Assembly: GCA_014925825.1 (NCBI GenBank)
Contig: JACGCK010000057.1
Span: 214,055-278,054, forward strand
Direction of reading: 5' to 3'
Length of the DNA: 64,000 bases
DNA from: Pholiota molesta
Lineage: Eukaryota > Basidiomycota > Agaricomycetes > Agaricales > Strophariaceae
Under the pieces are notes generated by a model. The model was given only the letters and a program-made list of their open reading frames with translations. It was not told the DNA's origin and did no database searches. Below are positions 46,301-58,718 of the stretch, piece by piece. A program made the translations under genes and the position numbers. Each line of letters starts with the position of its first letter. Position 1 is the stretch's first letter.

Positions 46301-46940
46301 CCTCCTCGTGTGTCCGGAACACCGCCCAGACGCTGCTCGCACGTCGTCCCGCGACAACTTCGTCCCGCAGCTCCCACAGCGTGGCGGGGATGGGGATGTG
46401 GGCACGGTGCTCCGCCTGCTGAATTAAAAATAAACACAAAATAACAATAGACAGAACGCGTGCGGCGTACGTTTTGCGGGAGGAACACACGCGACAGAAA
46501 AGCTTCTGCCATCGGGGGTAGGTTGAACAGCTGGAAATAAAATCAGCCTCGGCCTCAGCAAAAAGCAGGTAACCGCCACTCACGCGAACAACGCGCGACC
46601 GGGTGGCATAAAACGCCTCATGCGCAGCGGCAGTCGGCGACGCCGGCTGCGACGCGCTGTAATTCGACGACGAAGAGTATTCGGCATCGCTGCTGCTCTG
46701 CGACGACGTGGGGGAGCGGTCGTGCGCAGTGCGCCGCGGTGCAAAGGTGTCGATGACCGTGCGCTCCTCGGCCTTTGGATATGCGGCGAAGAGGGCCTCG
46801 CCATCCAGCTGATGCTTTTGCAGCCCAGCCTCGGGCAGGGTAAGGTTCTGCAAGCGGTTGAGGACGTGGTCGAAGGTCGAGGTCGAGAGCGGGTGCGCGG
46901 CGGCTGCGGCAAGCTTGGTGATATCAATGGAGTGATGCAT
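42618..46940 (-). CDS. RanBP2-type double zinc-finger, polyglutamine RNA-binding-type protein
   Basis: Start MHHSIDITKLAAAAAHPLS at 46940; stop at 42618-42620. After a helical N terminus (HVLNRLQNLTLPEAGLQ, AEHRAHIPIPATLWELRDEV, VWAVFRTHEE, PFHKLHRVLLTT), finger 1 reads FRLGDWI/CPSPNCAAHNFG/RNLACIGCGCPR across two introns (exon start 45320s). A long Gln/Asn/His-rich region follows (45290-44600). Finger 2, GDWICQKCNYLNWRRRKVCQTCLP, is at about 44060-43985. The C-terminal third is polyglutamine (43400-43110) ending SKSLSAFPLPNHQELVG. RanBP2 fingers of this type bind single-stranded RNA; the Gln-rich regions suggest a condensate-forming mRNA regulator (inference). A frame break at 43401-43410 (GGCGCAG context) separates the linker from the Gln tract. 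Confidence 0.8.
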
Positions 46941-49900
46941 GGTGGGCAGTGGGTGTAGTGATGTGGTGCGCTCTGGTATATGAGGCGCGGAGGGGAGGGG
47001 TATATCGATCGTCGGCGAGGGCGAAGACGAAGGAAGGTGACGGGGGACGGACAGGGAGCTTTGTAAGGGTGGGTTCTCGCTGTGTGTGGCTAGATTGTGA
47101 TGGGGGGAGGGAACGGCAGGGAGCGATGAATGCCGCTTTTGAATGAATCCACAACCCTAGCCCGCCGCCCCGATCCATGAATGCACGCAAAAAATTAGAA
47201 AAATACGCGTACACAGACGCGGCGCCTAATACTATCCCCCCTTACGTAAGTCACTACTCCTCCCGCGCCGTTTCCCTGTCCGCTCTGCGAATCCGCGTCC
47301 AATTTATCACCCCCACCTTCCTCTTCCTCCCACGACAGCCAGACAGCGAGAACCCAGATCCCCACCGGCTCCGAGCTCGCGTTTCGCACGCAGCTCCATT
47401 GTCGAGGATTTAGCGTTTCATGACGCCCGATACTGGCACCCTGCAACTTGCAAGCGCAGAGATATATGTCTGAGTACTATGTCATGCATTATGCGCTTAT
47501 CCCCAGCGCTGACTCATCCTCCGGTTCACGATCTGCTCATCCCTCGGTAATTGTCGTGCACAGAGCCCATGCATTCCCCATCGAACTAGCCTAAACTACG
47601 TACCAATGCAATTAGATGAGCCAGTAGCAACGACGATACAATAATACTGCTCGGTCCCTGATCAGCCCGGCTCCAAAGCAGCCTTGCAAAATTCAAGTCA
47701 AAACGCGAATCACATCGCGCTTCTTCTAGCATCTAACAGCCAACCTTCTTGTCGTCCACAAGAGTTACGTTGATCAAACATTCATGCATGCCCAGTTCGT
47801 ATTGTGTGCATCTTCAACACCCGCCCTCTAGTCCACACCAACAAGCGAATGGCACAACTGATATCGCGCCCAGAAAATTCGCCCAGCCCGCCGTGCCACG
47901 CGAGGGCGGGCGCGGGCGCGCCTCCCGCTCTGAATCGGTCAGGACCGTCAGGGAACCCGATACACCGGCACCCCCCCACCAATCGCCTTCCTCCGTGATG
48001 TAAGCAGCACAGTGCTTACGGAGCCCCAAGAAAAGCAGAAATCCACCCACCATGATCCGCCCACGCCTCCGAGGCCGTGGGCGATCGGGCGATTCAAATT
48101 CCCTGCCCCGTTCAGGGACGCGATGCGCAATTGCTGGCGCAGATCGGTGCGCCCCCGACGTCGAGGAGGCTTTGTGGGCGATTTGTGGTCGTGTGACGGT
48201 ATGGCTGCTGCTTAGACTCAGGCCGCCGGGCGTTGGTGCCAATGATTACAGCACGTATCATTTATGGCACACATGCATATCACATTCTTCGTCTTCTAGA
48301 GGGCCTCTAACTCATACTAATGACTACACCTAACGCAATGCGTCCATCATATCTTGAGTATATGTCTGACCAGTGACCAGCATCAGCATACCAACGCTAC
48401 TTACACAAAGCAGGCGCACGCTAGCCCAAATACATATCGCTTGTATCATGAGATGTCATTCAAGCATAGAGTAAACGTGAATGATATCAATAATACAATG
48501 TACATGAAAGGAACCACCACACCGTTCCAGCATCCAGCTTTCTCAAGACCCCAAACAGGAAGCCACATTAATAACACGGACAGCAGGGGCGCGCGCGCCA
48601 CTAGCGCACGCAACCCACCGCGCCTCGATGCGTTCCCCACGCCCACACCTCCAACCCTACTCCCCCCCCACCGCGTCCCCATCCCCAACATACAGAAACC
48701 AGCACAAAGAAAGCCTCTTCCGCATCCCCAAAACTCCCGCCTTCAGGTCCATTCTCACCCCCCCTCGGCACGCGCGCAATATCACTCTGTATGGATATAC
48801 ATCCGCCTTTGTCACACACAGGCTGTATGTATCAGCGATATGAAGAGCGGGAATCGGGGCACTCGGAAACTATAACCGAACGCGCGCACACGACGTATGT
48901 TTTTTTTGTGTTGCATTTTTGCTTCCGTCGAGCACGATCACTCATCGCCATCGCCACGCGCACAGAGGCGCACAGATATTATGTAAGGTAGAAACAGAGC
49001 GAGCGGGGGGATATGGCGGATGCAGAGGTGCCCCGGCGGGCGTTGGGAAGCGGGGAATGGGATTCAGTGACTGGCAGGCGGTGGTAGGTAGACGTGAGCG
49101 GGCAGGAGCGGGCGGATCGCGCTGTTTTAGCGGTCACACGACAAATTCTCAGTCCTGACATATCCCGACCAGTAATCCAGTTCCAGATCTTGATATGTTT
49201 GCCGATGATATACATACCGGGATTGACATCCAAAAAAAACCCAGCCAAAAGGTCAAAGTTGTGCCACCGGCGAGCACCTAATGACTGACAATATAAGCTA
49301 GCGCGTTATTCGATCCCTTCCCCCTCCCTGTCCCTGATACAGACCCTCCTACCCCAAAGTCTACAGCAGCAACAACCCCCAGCATCGTCCCAGCGCGACG
49401 CGGCACCCCACTCCACCAACCCCACTGTCCATTCTCACCATGAATATCCCTCTCCCGGACGCCGGCACCGCGCATCTGCACTGCGGCAGCGGGATTACAG
49501 CCTGAGACGCATATGCAACCATCGATAACCGATCACGCACACCCCATCGATGAGGATGGCCGCTGGTGACCGGGCGCGGAAGCAAAAATTCCCTGCGTGT
49601 GTGCAGCGGGCGGGTATCCGAGGACGACCGCGGAGCAGGGTGCACACGGAAAGGGCCACGTACGTACTCCAAAGACGCCAGCCAATGAGGCGGTGAATAA
49701 TGTGATGCAGGGCAAAGTCGGGACCGTGTGGTGGGTCCAGGCGTCGGCGGCGGTGGTGGCCTCACAGCGATGGCGCTGCTTTCTGCTCTACTGGTTGCAG
49801 CTTCGAGGACGCGGGCGGCACGCAGCGCTGCAGCGCGATCCCGACATGAAGGTTGTCGGAAACCCTCTGCGATGTGCACTTGGCGCTCACTGTTGGTCCT

Positions 49901-51990
49901 GATGAATGGATGACTAATTGCCCAGATAAGATTGGCGCCCAAGGCTCCGCCTAAGTCCGGACTGCTCAGATTAGACGGTAGCGAATTGGGGGCGAAACTC
50001 ACTAGGTCGATTACGCTCTGCATTCTGTTATTACAGAATACATAATTTCATGATGTATCGCCAATAATATTATGGTCAAGGGTGTGTTGAGTATCAGTCT
50101 ACACATGACTCGAGCTTTCAAGTATTTCCAGCAGTCTGGGAGAATACGCTGACCCTGAAGCCCTTGACCTGATTAGATGCAAAAACGTAGCAGATACGAT
50201 CGATGGCCTGCATTGCTGCTTGGAAGCTAAAATAGATGACATCGACGGCATCTGCTTTATACCGATCTTCTCCTTCTCTCGTCGCTCAACATCTCGAATT
50301 TATCAATTTGATCTCGCAGAAGGGCCTGAATTCGAATCTGATCTGAAGTCCGATAAGCCCTTCTACACCTCTGTCTATGTATATTGTGCTCCCAAAGCTA
50401 CTACTATGTATCCATCGCATGTGTCCATATCTGGGCCTTCGATCTATCGTAACCTAAATGACTGCTGTCTATCAAGCTCAAGGCCCGACTGAATCACAAG
50501 CTTTTGAATCGCCCCTTTGCGCCAATCGTTCTCGACACCCTAAATCACTACACTCGTCTTGCACGATATAGACGACTGCAAGATGTAGTTCCTTCCCATC
50601 AGCCTCTAGTTATCAGCGCCTTGCAACATACAATAACGATTTGTGGGTTCGAACATTTCATCATTTGGGACACTAAACGCTTGACCGATCGATGTCTTTG
50701 TGATGACCGCGACAATCATTGCCCCCGTCAATTTTATTTACCTCTGACACCTTACATAGACCATGTCGAGCATATAAGATTAATATGCATAATGTGTATA
50801 GCACCAAATCCATTCGATCTTCCCCCAAACCCGATCCTTTAACTATCGCGGTTAGTTGTCTTCAAAGCTTAGTTAAATATAATGTCGCCAAAACTATCCA
50901 TCTTCCGAGTCCTAGTCCAGGGAATAAAATAATAAATATGGACGCGATGCATTTCTCTTTTAGATCAGTCCCCGTCGAACATACCGAAAATGTGGTAGGC
51001 ATCCCATCGCGCAACATGTTCGATCGCCGCCGTTATCGACAGACATCCCAGGGGCAAGTGGCGCGCTGCGGCGGTCTTTGACTTAGACGCCCAAGCGGCC
51101 CGTTCAGGACCGCCGGAAAAGGCGACTCGATTCAGAGTCACTCGCCTGCGAGTTTGACTTGGGATCAGGGCTGCAGTTAAGGTTTTTTTAGCTTCTAACG
51201 CATCCTCGATTCATCGCCAGCTGGACCCTTTCATATATTCGGCTGTAAAATCCGGATTCCGGACCTCACGGACATGCATGGAAACTGACATATTGCAAGC
51301 AACGTATCGGTTTTGGATGCTTTAGGATTTATTGCTCATGTTCCCTGTTTTCATCACTCATTTCCTGAATTGCAATTGGAGATAATGTATAATATGTAAC
51401 AATAAAGTTAACCAGGTATATGATATGTACACATGCATTAAACCTCTGCGACGTTTCGAACTCAACAATTATTACAATGCGGTAGAATTAAGACAACAAA
51501 CCAATACCCGTCAAAATGCGTCCTCCACCGCTCATCGCGGCGCGGACACGGAAAAGAAAAGACTCTGGGCCCATACCAAGGGTCAATTAAATAAGTCACA
51601 TAAGCATATACCAACCACCACCGGTCTCCGGCGCCTTTCTCACCTCTCCGGGCGCAGGGCGAGCGCCTCATATCCGAGGTTGAAACACCAGGAAACACCC
51701 GAACATGCGCTATCGCAAGGGTCAAGGCGCTTGGCCCTGGCTAGTTGTCGACTTCGATACCGGAGGTCCATCCGCAAGAGAACGTGTGGTGGCGGTGCGT
51801 CCGCAACGCCGCTAATGATGCGGAAATTCGGAAAAGGGCCCTATCCGAACGGCCCAGAAAAGGTGACAACTGGCGTTTTGAGAAATCGAAGGAGTGGGGG
51901 GTGGGTTGGCGTCTGGATGATGGGTTGGCGGAAGACAGAAAACAGATGAACCGCGGATATGATATACAGGTGACCCGCTCGCCCTCATCC
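46941..51990 (+). other. 5 kb gene-poor region
   Basis: Promoter of the zinc-finger gene at the left, 3' flank of the helicase at the right. The longest frame is 49361-50023 (minus, 220 codons, start MQSVIDLVSFAPNSLPSNLS). Its first 80 residues have plausible codon use and composition (VHIAEGFRQPSCRDRAAALR), the remainder does not. I cannot assign it to a family. Other frames (47749-48003, 48354-48875, 50220-50492, 51425-51949, all plus) lack motifs. Confidence 0.35.
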
Positions 51991-54900
51991 TCAGACCCCA
52001 ATCCTCATGCCTTCGGCCTCGTCTGCAATGACAACCCGTTTCTTGGCCAACTCCAAGTGGTCATACAGCGCCCTCGTCAGCTCGGAGCCCGACAACGTCA
52101 CCACCAAATCCCCCTCCGTCAAGTACTCCGCGTAGCGCCGCCACGACTCCGCGCCCTTGCCCGCGACCGCCGCGCCCTTCCGCAACTTGCCCTCCCGGAG
52201 CGTCGAGAGGCTGCCAACGACGAAGAGCCCCCGCTTCGCACGCGTGAGGCCGACGTTGAGGCGTTTCTTGTCCGCGAGGAACCCGATGTGCCCTGACTGG
52301 TTGTTCCGCACTGTCGAAAAGATGATGACCTCCTTCTCGCGGCCCTCGAAACCATCGACAGTTTTGATCTCGATGAGAGATACCTCGCGCGCGCGAGGAC
52401 CGAGTACAGAATGGAAACGCTTGCGGTACTCTGCGTCTGTGTTCAAAAACCGTGTCAGGAGTCGGATCTGCGCCACATAGGGAGCGATGATGCCGATATC
52501 TTGTCCTTTGAGATGCTAGAGATATTGGTATCAGTAATCGCTACACCACTTAGCGTGCAGGTTAAGACTTACTGGATTGTTTAGTAAGAGATCTTCAACG
52601 ACGCTCGCTACTATATCTGCCTCTGTAATATTCTGAAGACTTCTCCCATGGTACGTCTCTGCTCCAGCATGGTCGAGGAAAATAACCGAGGGCCTGTGCG
52701 TCTCATGGTGGCCTGTGTGCTTCGAGTTCAAAGGCTCCAGTCCCGGCAGGGCTTGACCGCCAGCATCGACTGTACCATCCAACAGGGCAAGGTCATAGAA
52801 CTCCTTCGCAGGGAATCGGGAGATATTGGGATGCATGCGATATTGAATATCCAGCATAACAGAGGGAACATCTAGGCAAAGCAATAAGAATCAGTGATCG
52901 CACTCGAACGAGTGCATTCAAACAACTTACGCCCTTCTTCTATCAGACGTTCAAAGAGACTGATACCGAAGCCTTCTTCCTTTGCCTGGTGGCTGATAAT
53001 GACAGGTGGCAATTGTTTGTGATCTCCGATGAGCGCAACATGTTCAGACTACACCGAAGCAACGGTCGGTCAACATTTCAGTCGTTTAAGTAAGATCGAA
53101 ACGGAACTCACCCCTTTCATGATTGGAATAAGCGAAGCGGGTTCTGTCGACATGGAAGCCTCATCGATGAACACGACAGGAAAATCCATGATATTCAATG
53201 CGTGGCAAGCAGCAGTAATGCACGTCGTGCAAATCTATATTTCATTAACAACCAAAAATACAGGAAACATGACACCACTTACCACATCCGCATTTGACAC
53301 AACATCCTTAAGCATCTTTTGCTGCGTCGCAAAAACCCTGGTTTTGAGGAATCTGTGCCGAGTCTCCAACTTCACAAGGGCATCCTTCATATTCGCCATC
53401 CTCTGTAACGTTTTCTTCTGCGGCGAGCGAACTACGTTGCTCATTTTCTCCTCTAGGTCTTCACACCGCTCCGTGAGTTCCGCAATTTTCGAAGGTATCG
53501 TGGCCACTTCGTCCGCGTACTTCTTCAGTGTTTCGTTGAGGGGATGTTGTTCCAGTTTGTAGTCGAGGGTATATGCGAGGAGAGAGTCCCGTATGCTACC
53601 ATGGTATCCGACGCGGAGAGGTTGCACACCCGCCTTGATGAGCCCATCGACGAGATTGTCGACAGCGACATTGGTATACGTGCATATAAGAAGCGGGTAA
53701 GTAGTTTTAAAGTGGCCCTTGGATCCAGAATAAATATAGAGCGAACAGGAAAGAAGAAGAAGCTCACTTTCAGCAGCTTCACGGTCTCAATGATAGTCTT
53801 TGTTTTACCGGTTCCTGGCGGCTGAAGTGAACAGTTAGCTATTGTAAATGTGGATCAGCGTAAATCAAACGTACCCCTTGAATAAGACTGAACCGTTGCC
53901 CAATCATGGCCGCCATTGCTTTTTTCTGGGAGGTATTTAAGCCGTCAAGCGGGGGATCATCTTCCAGGGCAACAGGGTCAGCGTGGGAATATCTTCTAGC
54001 CCAACCTTGGATCCGTTCATCGTTTTTGAAGATTCCTTCGCCCGCAAGAGGACTGACAGTCAGGGCGCTGCTGTTTCCTCCAATGGAAGAGGTCGCAGTT
54101 GAATCAATGGCTACCACGTTTTCCTTATCGAGCTCGGGAGTTTCTTCCGGTGGAGGCATAAATGAATTGAGGATGACATCCCGCACTTGTGTACCTTCCA
54201 GAATATATTCTGAAGAGCGTTGCGGTGGGTCTGCCTTCATGATTTCCGTAGGATCAGCTTCAAGTTGGCTAATGGCCGTGCGCATACGATTGTATATGAG
54301 ATTGGGACGACCCAAATCCAACCGCCAGGTGCCTTCGTCCAAGTCGAATTGGTTGGTGAAGCAAACCCGTAGTTGAGTCTGAGAGCGAGAAAGGATCGAT
54401 CCGGAAACCGGTTCTTCTTTCAATGGGTCTAGACGAGATATCAGGACTTGAGTTCCATTTCTTAGGATTATCTCATTAGCGGTGGTGTTGGTGAGATTAC
54501 TGTATAGCACTCACTCGAACTTGTTTTCAGGCAACAGGATCCCAGGGCCTAAAGAAAAGGACGCGACTGGACGCCCAAATTGATTCGCTTCTAACCAATA
54601 TCCGCCCAGCCCAGTCACACAATAGCCTTCCTCCTGAAGGCGAGTGAGACTCCATTGCGCCAAGCGGTCTCTCAAGGCTGCTTCGTCTTCCGCTTCTTCG
54701 AGGGATAGAAGTTTTAGAAATCTAGATTTCAAACGTGAGCAATGAATAGAATACGGCAAAAGAAAATTTAAGCCTCACTTGTCGGAGTAAGTGCGAATGG
54801 CATGGCGCACAGCATGGTTATTGTTGTGCAGCACATTTACCGCTCGTATTCGTCTTTTGTATTCTATACCGTTCCCATTGGAGGCCTCTGACGAATTGGT

Positions 54901-55500
54901 ATTGAAGATAGATTTGCCATAACGTCTAGTCGATTTGGGTGCCATAATTGGCTCTAATGCTTGCTGCTCTAGTGCATACTCGTCTTCTGCGGACACTTGT
55001 AGCCATTCGCCTTCTGCGACCGTCTGAACAAAAGGAGAACTCCTGGATCTAGCGGTCCGCGTGGGTACAGAACGCGTCTGAGTTGGGACCCCTGTGCTCG
55101 TTGGAATCTCTGTGCTCGAAAAGAGGGCTTCCTCCTCGTCCTCTAAAGTAACCGCGTTTCTACGACGCGTCGATGTGGAAAAAGATCGTATTGGGGAGCT
55201 TTGAAGGCATCTGTGGGTTTGGAGGCAGAATTTTCGTAGTTGAGAGTGATGTGAGGGAGTTTCTGAGGGGAAGACAGAAGATTGCTGGTGAGCGTGTGAG
55301 CGTGGCCGCGTCGGTGGCCGCACCGAACGCGATGCTACGACTTTGTCGATAGGGATATGTGCATTTCTAGGAAATGCTTTAGCTGACCGTTGGTATATAT
55401 TAGCCAGCGTGAAGGAAAGGTGGTGAAAGGAAGGTTGATACGACAGCGGTCGGCAGATTATGGTGTCAGCGAACAAGTTGCGAGCTTCCAAGGTTCGCAT
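51991..55500 (-). CDS. HCS1: SF1 DNA helicase, Hcs1/SMUBP2-type, with possible mitochondrial leader
   Basis: Multi-exon minus-strand gene; first exons 55500-54779, 54721-54515 and 54460-53875. All helicase motifs are present: [11 protein letters not shown] (Walker A, split from GG by an intron at 53874-53822), [11 protein letters not shown] (Ia), [15 protein letters not shown] (II), [11 protein letters not shown] (III), [26 protein letters not shown] (V) and [11 protein letters not shown] (VI). The family unwinds DNA 5' to 3' and the yeast member copurifies with polymerase alpha. The N-terminal 120 residues include [16 protein letters not shown], a good match to fungal mitochondrial presequences, so a mitochondrial form is possible. 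The reading frame is intact throughout, in contrast to many neighbours. Confidence 0.88.
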
Positions 55501-55981
55501 CTTTTTCCAATTTCTTCCAGCTGCCTACATCACGTGTTCCATGTATAGGTAGGTGGCAGTGCCGTTCTGTTACCCTTCGCCAAATTTACTTCAGCGCTTC
55601 TGCTTCTGCTCCTGCCACTTGACCTCAACTTGAAGTTGAACGACAGTTCAACACCTCTACAGTTTATGTTATGATTTAGCTCTTTTGCATTTCGGCCCGC
55701 ATTCTTTCTCCGGTCCAAGTGTGTACCCAATTTTTGCCATCCCAACCCGACCAGTGACTGCGACTAGCATTTTGTTGAATTCAAACATCAGCTGTCCTCC
55801 ATTGCCACTGGGGTTGAACTTCTGCATCCAGCTCTAGATCTTTTCGTTGTCTCGAGAAGCGTAATCCCTTTCCGAAACAGTTATCTTGTTCAACACATTG
55901 GCAAGCACATTGAGCCACTGTGCCACCGCTTGGTTTTGCTTATAGGTCACCTGGGCCACAAGTGGCACTCATCTATACATC

Positions 55982-55987
55982 TATAAA
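55982..55987 (+). promoter_or_regulatory. TATA box of the kinase-like gene
   Basis: TATAAA 113 nt upstream of the ATG at 56100, in a short divergent spacer shared with the helicase gene. Confidence 0.45.
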
Positions 55988-56099
55988 TTGAGGAGATTCG
56001 GACGCAGACTTGGCCATCTTGCACAGTTTCTCCTGCTCACGCCTAGCTCAAGCATACCTCTCTTCCTGACATCACGCATTCCGATTCACGAGCATTGCC

Positions 56100-56864
56100 A
56101 TGACCCTTGCATCGATCCAGCTGCTCGGCTTCGAGAACAAGACTGATGTAACTCTGTACTCCACAAGCAACGCATACGATCATCCAGGACGCCAAATAAT
56201 TCGCTTTGTCAATGTCCTTCGGTGTCACAAAGACGCTACACGCCCGACCGTGGTCCTAGGGAGATTTGAAACCGCTGACGAGCCGGCGACGTATAAGTGG
56301 GTGGTACTCAAGTATTCAAGGAACCTTCAGGCACTCGCATCACTGGAGCGCGAGTACGGCTTCTACGCAGAGCAGCTGGCTTCCTTGCAAGGGAGCGTGA
56401 TCCCAAAGTGCTTCGGTCTGTTTAAAGGCACATCCTGTAACCTCACGCTTGGGTGTCTCGTCTTGGAGCATTGCCAAGAAACTCAGTTGCGCATAAAAGC
56501 TCTGACCGACGTAGAGGATGATGAAGACGAATACATGTAAGCCCTCTCCCAGCTGGTATTCACTAACGTTGTACCTAATTATTTTCGTAGTCGCAGATTT
56601 ATCTCAGGCATATGCAAGATCCATAAATTGGGCGTATTTCTGAACCACAAAGGCAAACATCAAGTCCTTCGTCAAGGCCGTGAGCCAAGCATCATCGACT
56701 TCGCTCAGGCTACAACGCACATTTGCCCTGGCGCACTCCCTGCCCTTAATTCAATGCCAGCTAAGATCAGGAGTCAGAATATAAAAGGTGAACCCGCATG
56801 TCGGGAGCTCGTCGCGATAGAAGAAGAATTCACTTTCGGATACAAGCCTATACAAGCCTGCTAG
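56100..56864 (+). CDS. Kinase-fold protein with degenerate catalytic loop
   Basis: Two exons, 56100-56536 and 56591-56864, giving 236 aa. An N-lobe-like region reads YKWVVLKYSRNLQALASLEREYGFY (conserved Lys and Glu), then VIPKCFGLFKG, LVLEHC (hinge), FISGICKIHKLGV, and SIIDFAQATTH in the position of the metal-binding DFG. Where relatives of this fungal phosphotransferase-like group have a His-x-Asp catalytic loop, this protein has FLNHKGKHQV, without Asp. The fold is therefore recognisable but the catalytic base is missing. It may be a pseudokinase or a decaying duplicate. The protein is also shorter than usual. No frame break is seen. Confidence 0.55.
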
Positions 56865-57649
56865 AACGCCGGTGGAAGGCACCTCAAGTTGGTCCTTTCG
56901 AATATACACGATGTACTTTAACTGACCGTAGATTTAAATCTGCCAATACAGTTGGTCACAACATAAGTCAACGTCTCTTATCCTTTTCGAAGCCTCACCG
57001 CCATCAACGTGTAGTGGCACTGGGTGATATTGGAGCGCGGACAGCCTTGCGCCTAGCTAGTTAACCATTCTAGAATACTGAATACAAACAGAACGATTTC
57101 TCTGGCTTCCAGTATTTAAATTCAAGGATTTCAGTTGATTGCATCGGATGAGAATTTTTGGATGAGCACTCAGCAGACCAATGTCAATGGCAAACGCTGA
57201 ACTTTGCATTTAAGCGCCCAGTCCCTTATGGCTGCTCCAAAGGTTACTTTCTGGGCGTCAGTGAGCTTTAATCGATTGAAAATTGCGGACACTTATGCAA
57301 ACGCAGAAACAGGTGGAACAGATGATAGTTCTCGAATATCTGCCCAGGCTCGGGATAGCATGGTACCAAGTGGGTTTTGTGCCAGATAAAATTAGATTCG
57401 TCACTCCATTGACGGAGGATGCGAAAATATATCCTGATAATTCCTGTGATAATCTATAGCTTACATAGAATAGCGAATAATTTTTGGTGGCACTATATAC
57501 AAGCCGGATCCCCCCTACGGCCACTTTTCTATTAAGAAGGTGGTCAATCGAAACGGACCATTCCGAAATCCTGTTCTCTTATACATAAACGAGTGCCTGT
57601 GGCGTGATTGCATGCGCATCGTTCCTTTTTCACCTACTGCCTCACTAAC
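56865..57649 (+). other. Intergenic before the ICMT cluster
   Basis: No gene was recognised. Frames at 56798-57064 and 57204-57389 are unrelated to the neighbours. Holds the promoter of the first ICMT-like gene. Confidence 0.4.
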
Positions 57650-58436
57650 ATGATGTTTGCAGCACTACTTATGATCTTCTCCGTAGCCTTTGGGACCCAT
57701 GTCGCATTTACATCCCCTACACCCGCGGCACCCAAGGAACGACGGGTAGCGCATGTGTTTTTTACTATGGTTATAATGTTGGCAGCGGACGTTTACAAAG
57801 TATGTCAATCAAAGTATTCCAATTCGCTTGTCGTCTAGTACTTACATCTCAAAGTATTCCTGTTGGATTCATTGCCTAATCGAAATGCTGGTCCTACCTG
57901 ATGTCGCTCGACAACTGCCATCCTATTTCATCATTCATTGGATCAACAATACCTCTTCCGAACTCTTTCTACCCTCATCCATTAGAAACGACAATGCTAT
58001 CTTCTTTCCTCCGCTGCGGATAGTAGGGGCATTTTTCATTATATCTGGCAGCACCATTAGATACATGTGCTTTCGTGAATTGGGCCGACAGTTCACATTC
58101 CATCTCGCTCTTCTCGAAAAGCATGCCCTTATCACGACGGGTCCCTATAGTATCGTTCGACATCCCTCCTATACCGCCGCAGTGATCGTGAATATAGGGA
58201 TTATTCTATGGCATACCACTCCTGGATCGTGGCTCCGGCAGAGCGGGCTGTATATGAACACAATTGTGTGGGTCGCAGCATTCCTTCCAGCAATCATGGT
58301 TATAGGCGGATCAATCATTTTGGGTATAATGGTGAGACCTCAGATAGAGGATGAACTGCTGAAGAAAGAATTTGGGAAGAAGTGGGATGAATGGGCAAAG
58401 AGAGTTCCTTATCGAATCATCCCTGGCGTTTACTAG
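57650..58436 (+). CDS. ICMT-like isoprenylcysteine carboxyl methyltransferase, copy 1
   Basis: Exons 57650-57799 and 57855-58436 give 243 aa. ICMT (Ste14-type) methyl-esterifies the C-terminal prenylated Cys of CaaX proteins such as Ras and mating pheromones, in the ER membrane. Hydrophobic N-terminal helix, SPTPAAPKERR loop, further helices, then the signature RELGRQFTFHLALLEKHALI, TTGPYSIVRHPSY, WLRQSGLY and the C-terminal EDELLKKEFGKKWDEWAKR/VPYRIIPGVY, which hold the SAM- and lipid-binding residues. The most divergent copy in the RELGR block (RYMCFRELGRQ versus RYLCYRELGRH). The phase-0 intron right before YSCW is at the same place in all four copies. Confidence 0.85.
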
Positions 58437-58578
58437 TACTTACTAGTCACAGTGATCAAGAGCATGCATATGTTGATCATTCCACTAAGTGCCCGTTCAG
58501 CGTTCAGCTGACATACTCCGTACTAGCAATGCAGTAAAATGAAGGAGAATCGAAACAAGTGACCAAAAAAGTTTCCGA

Positions 58579-58610
58579 AAAGGAAGCGAAGAGCTTGGTT
58601 CTGAAAAGGA
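58579..58610 (+). promoter_or_regulatory. Conserved upstream block, ICMT-like copy 2
   Basis: AAGGAAGCGAAGAGC, then TTGGTTCTGAAAAGGA, is nearly repeated upstream of copy 3 (59783-59816), at a similar distance from the start codon. Either residual duplication or a conserved control element. Confidence 0.45.
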
Positions 58611-58718
58611 ACTTTATCAGCTGCTCTACGCATTATATCAAATCGACTATCATTTGATTTATAAGGTCTGTTTTAAGAGACTAGCTCTACGCCTGATTCC
58701 CTCTGGTTCCCTACTCTC

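Noticed and set aside
49361..50023. Minus-strand 220-codon open frame as a confident gene
   Set aside because: Only the first part looks coding, no family was recognised and no splice signals support it; kept only as a remark on the gene-poor region.
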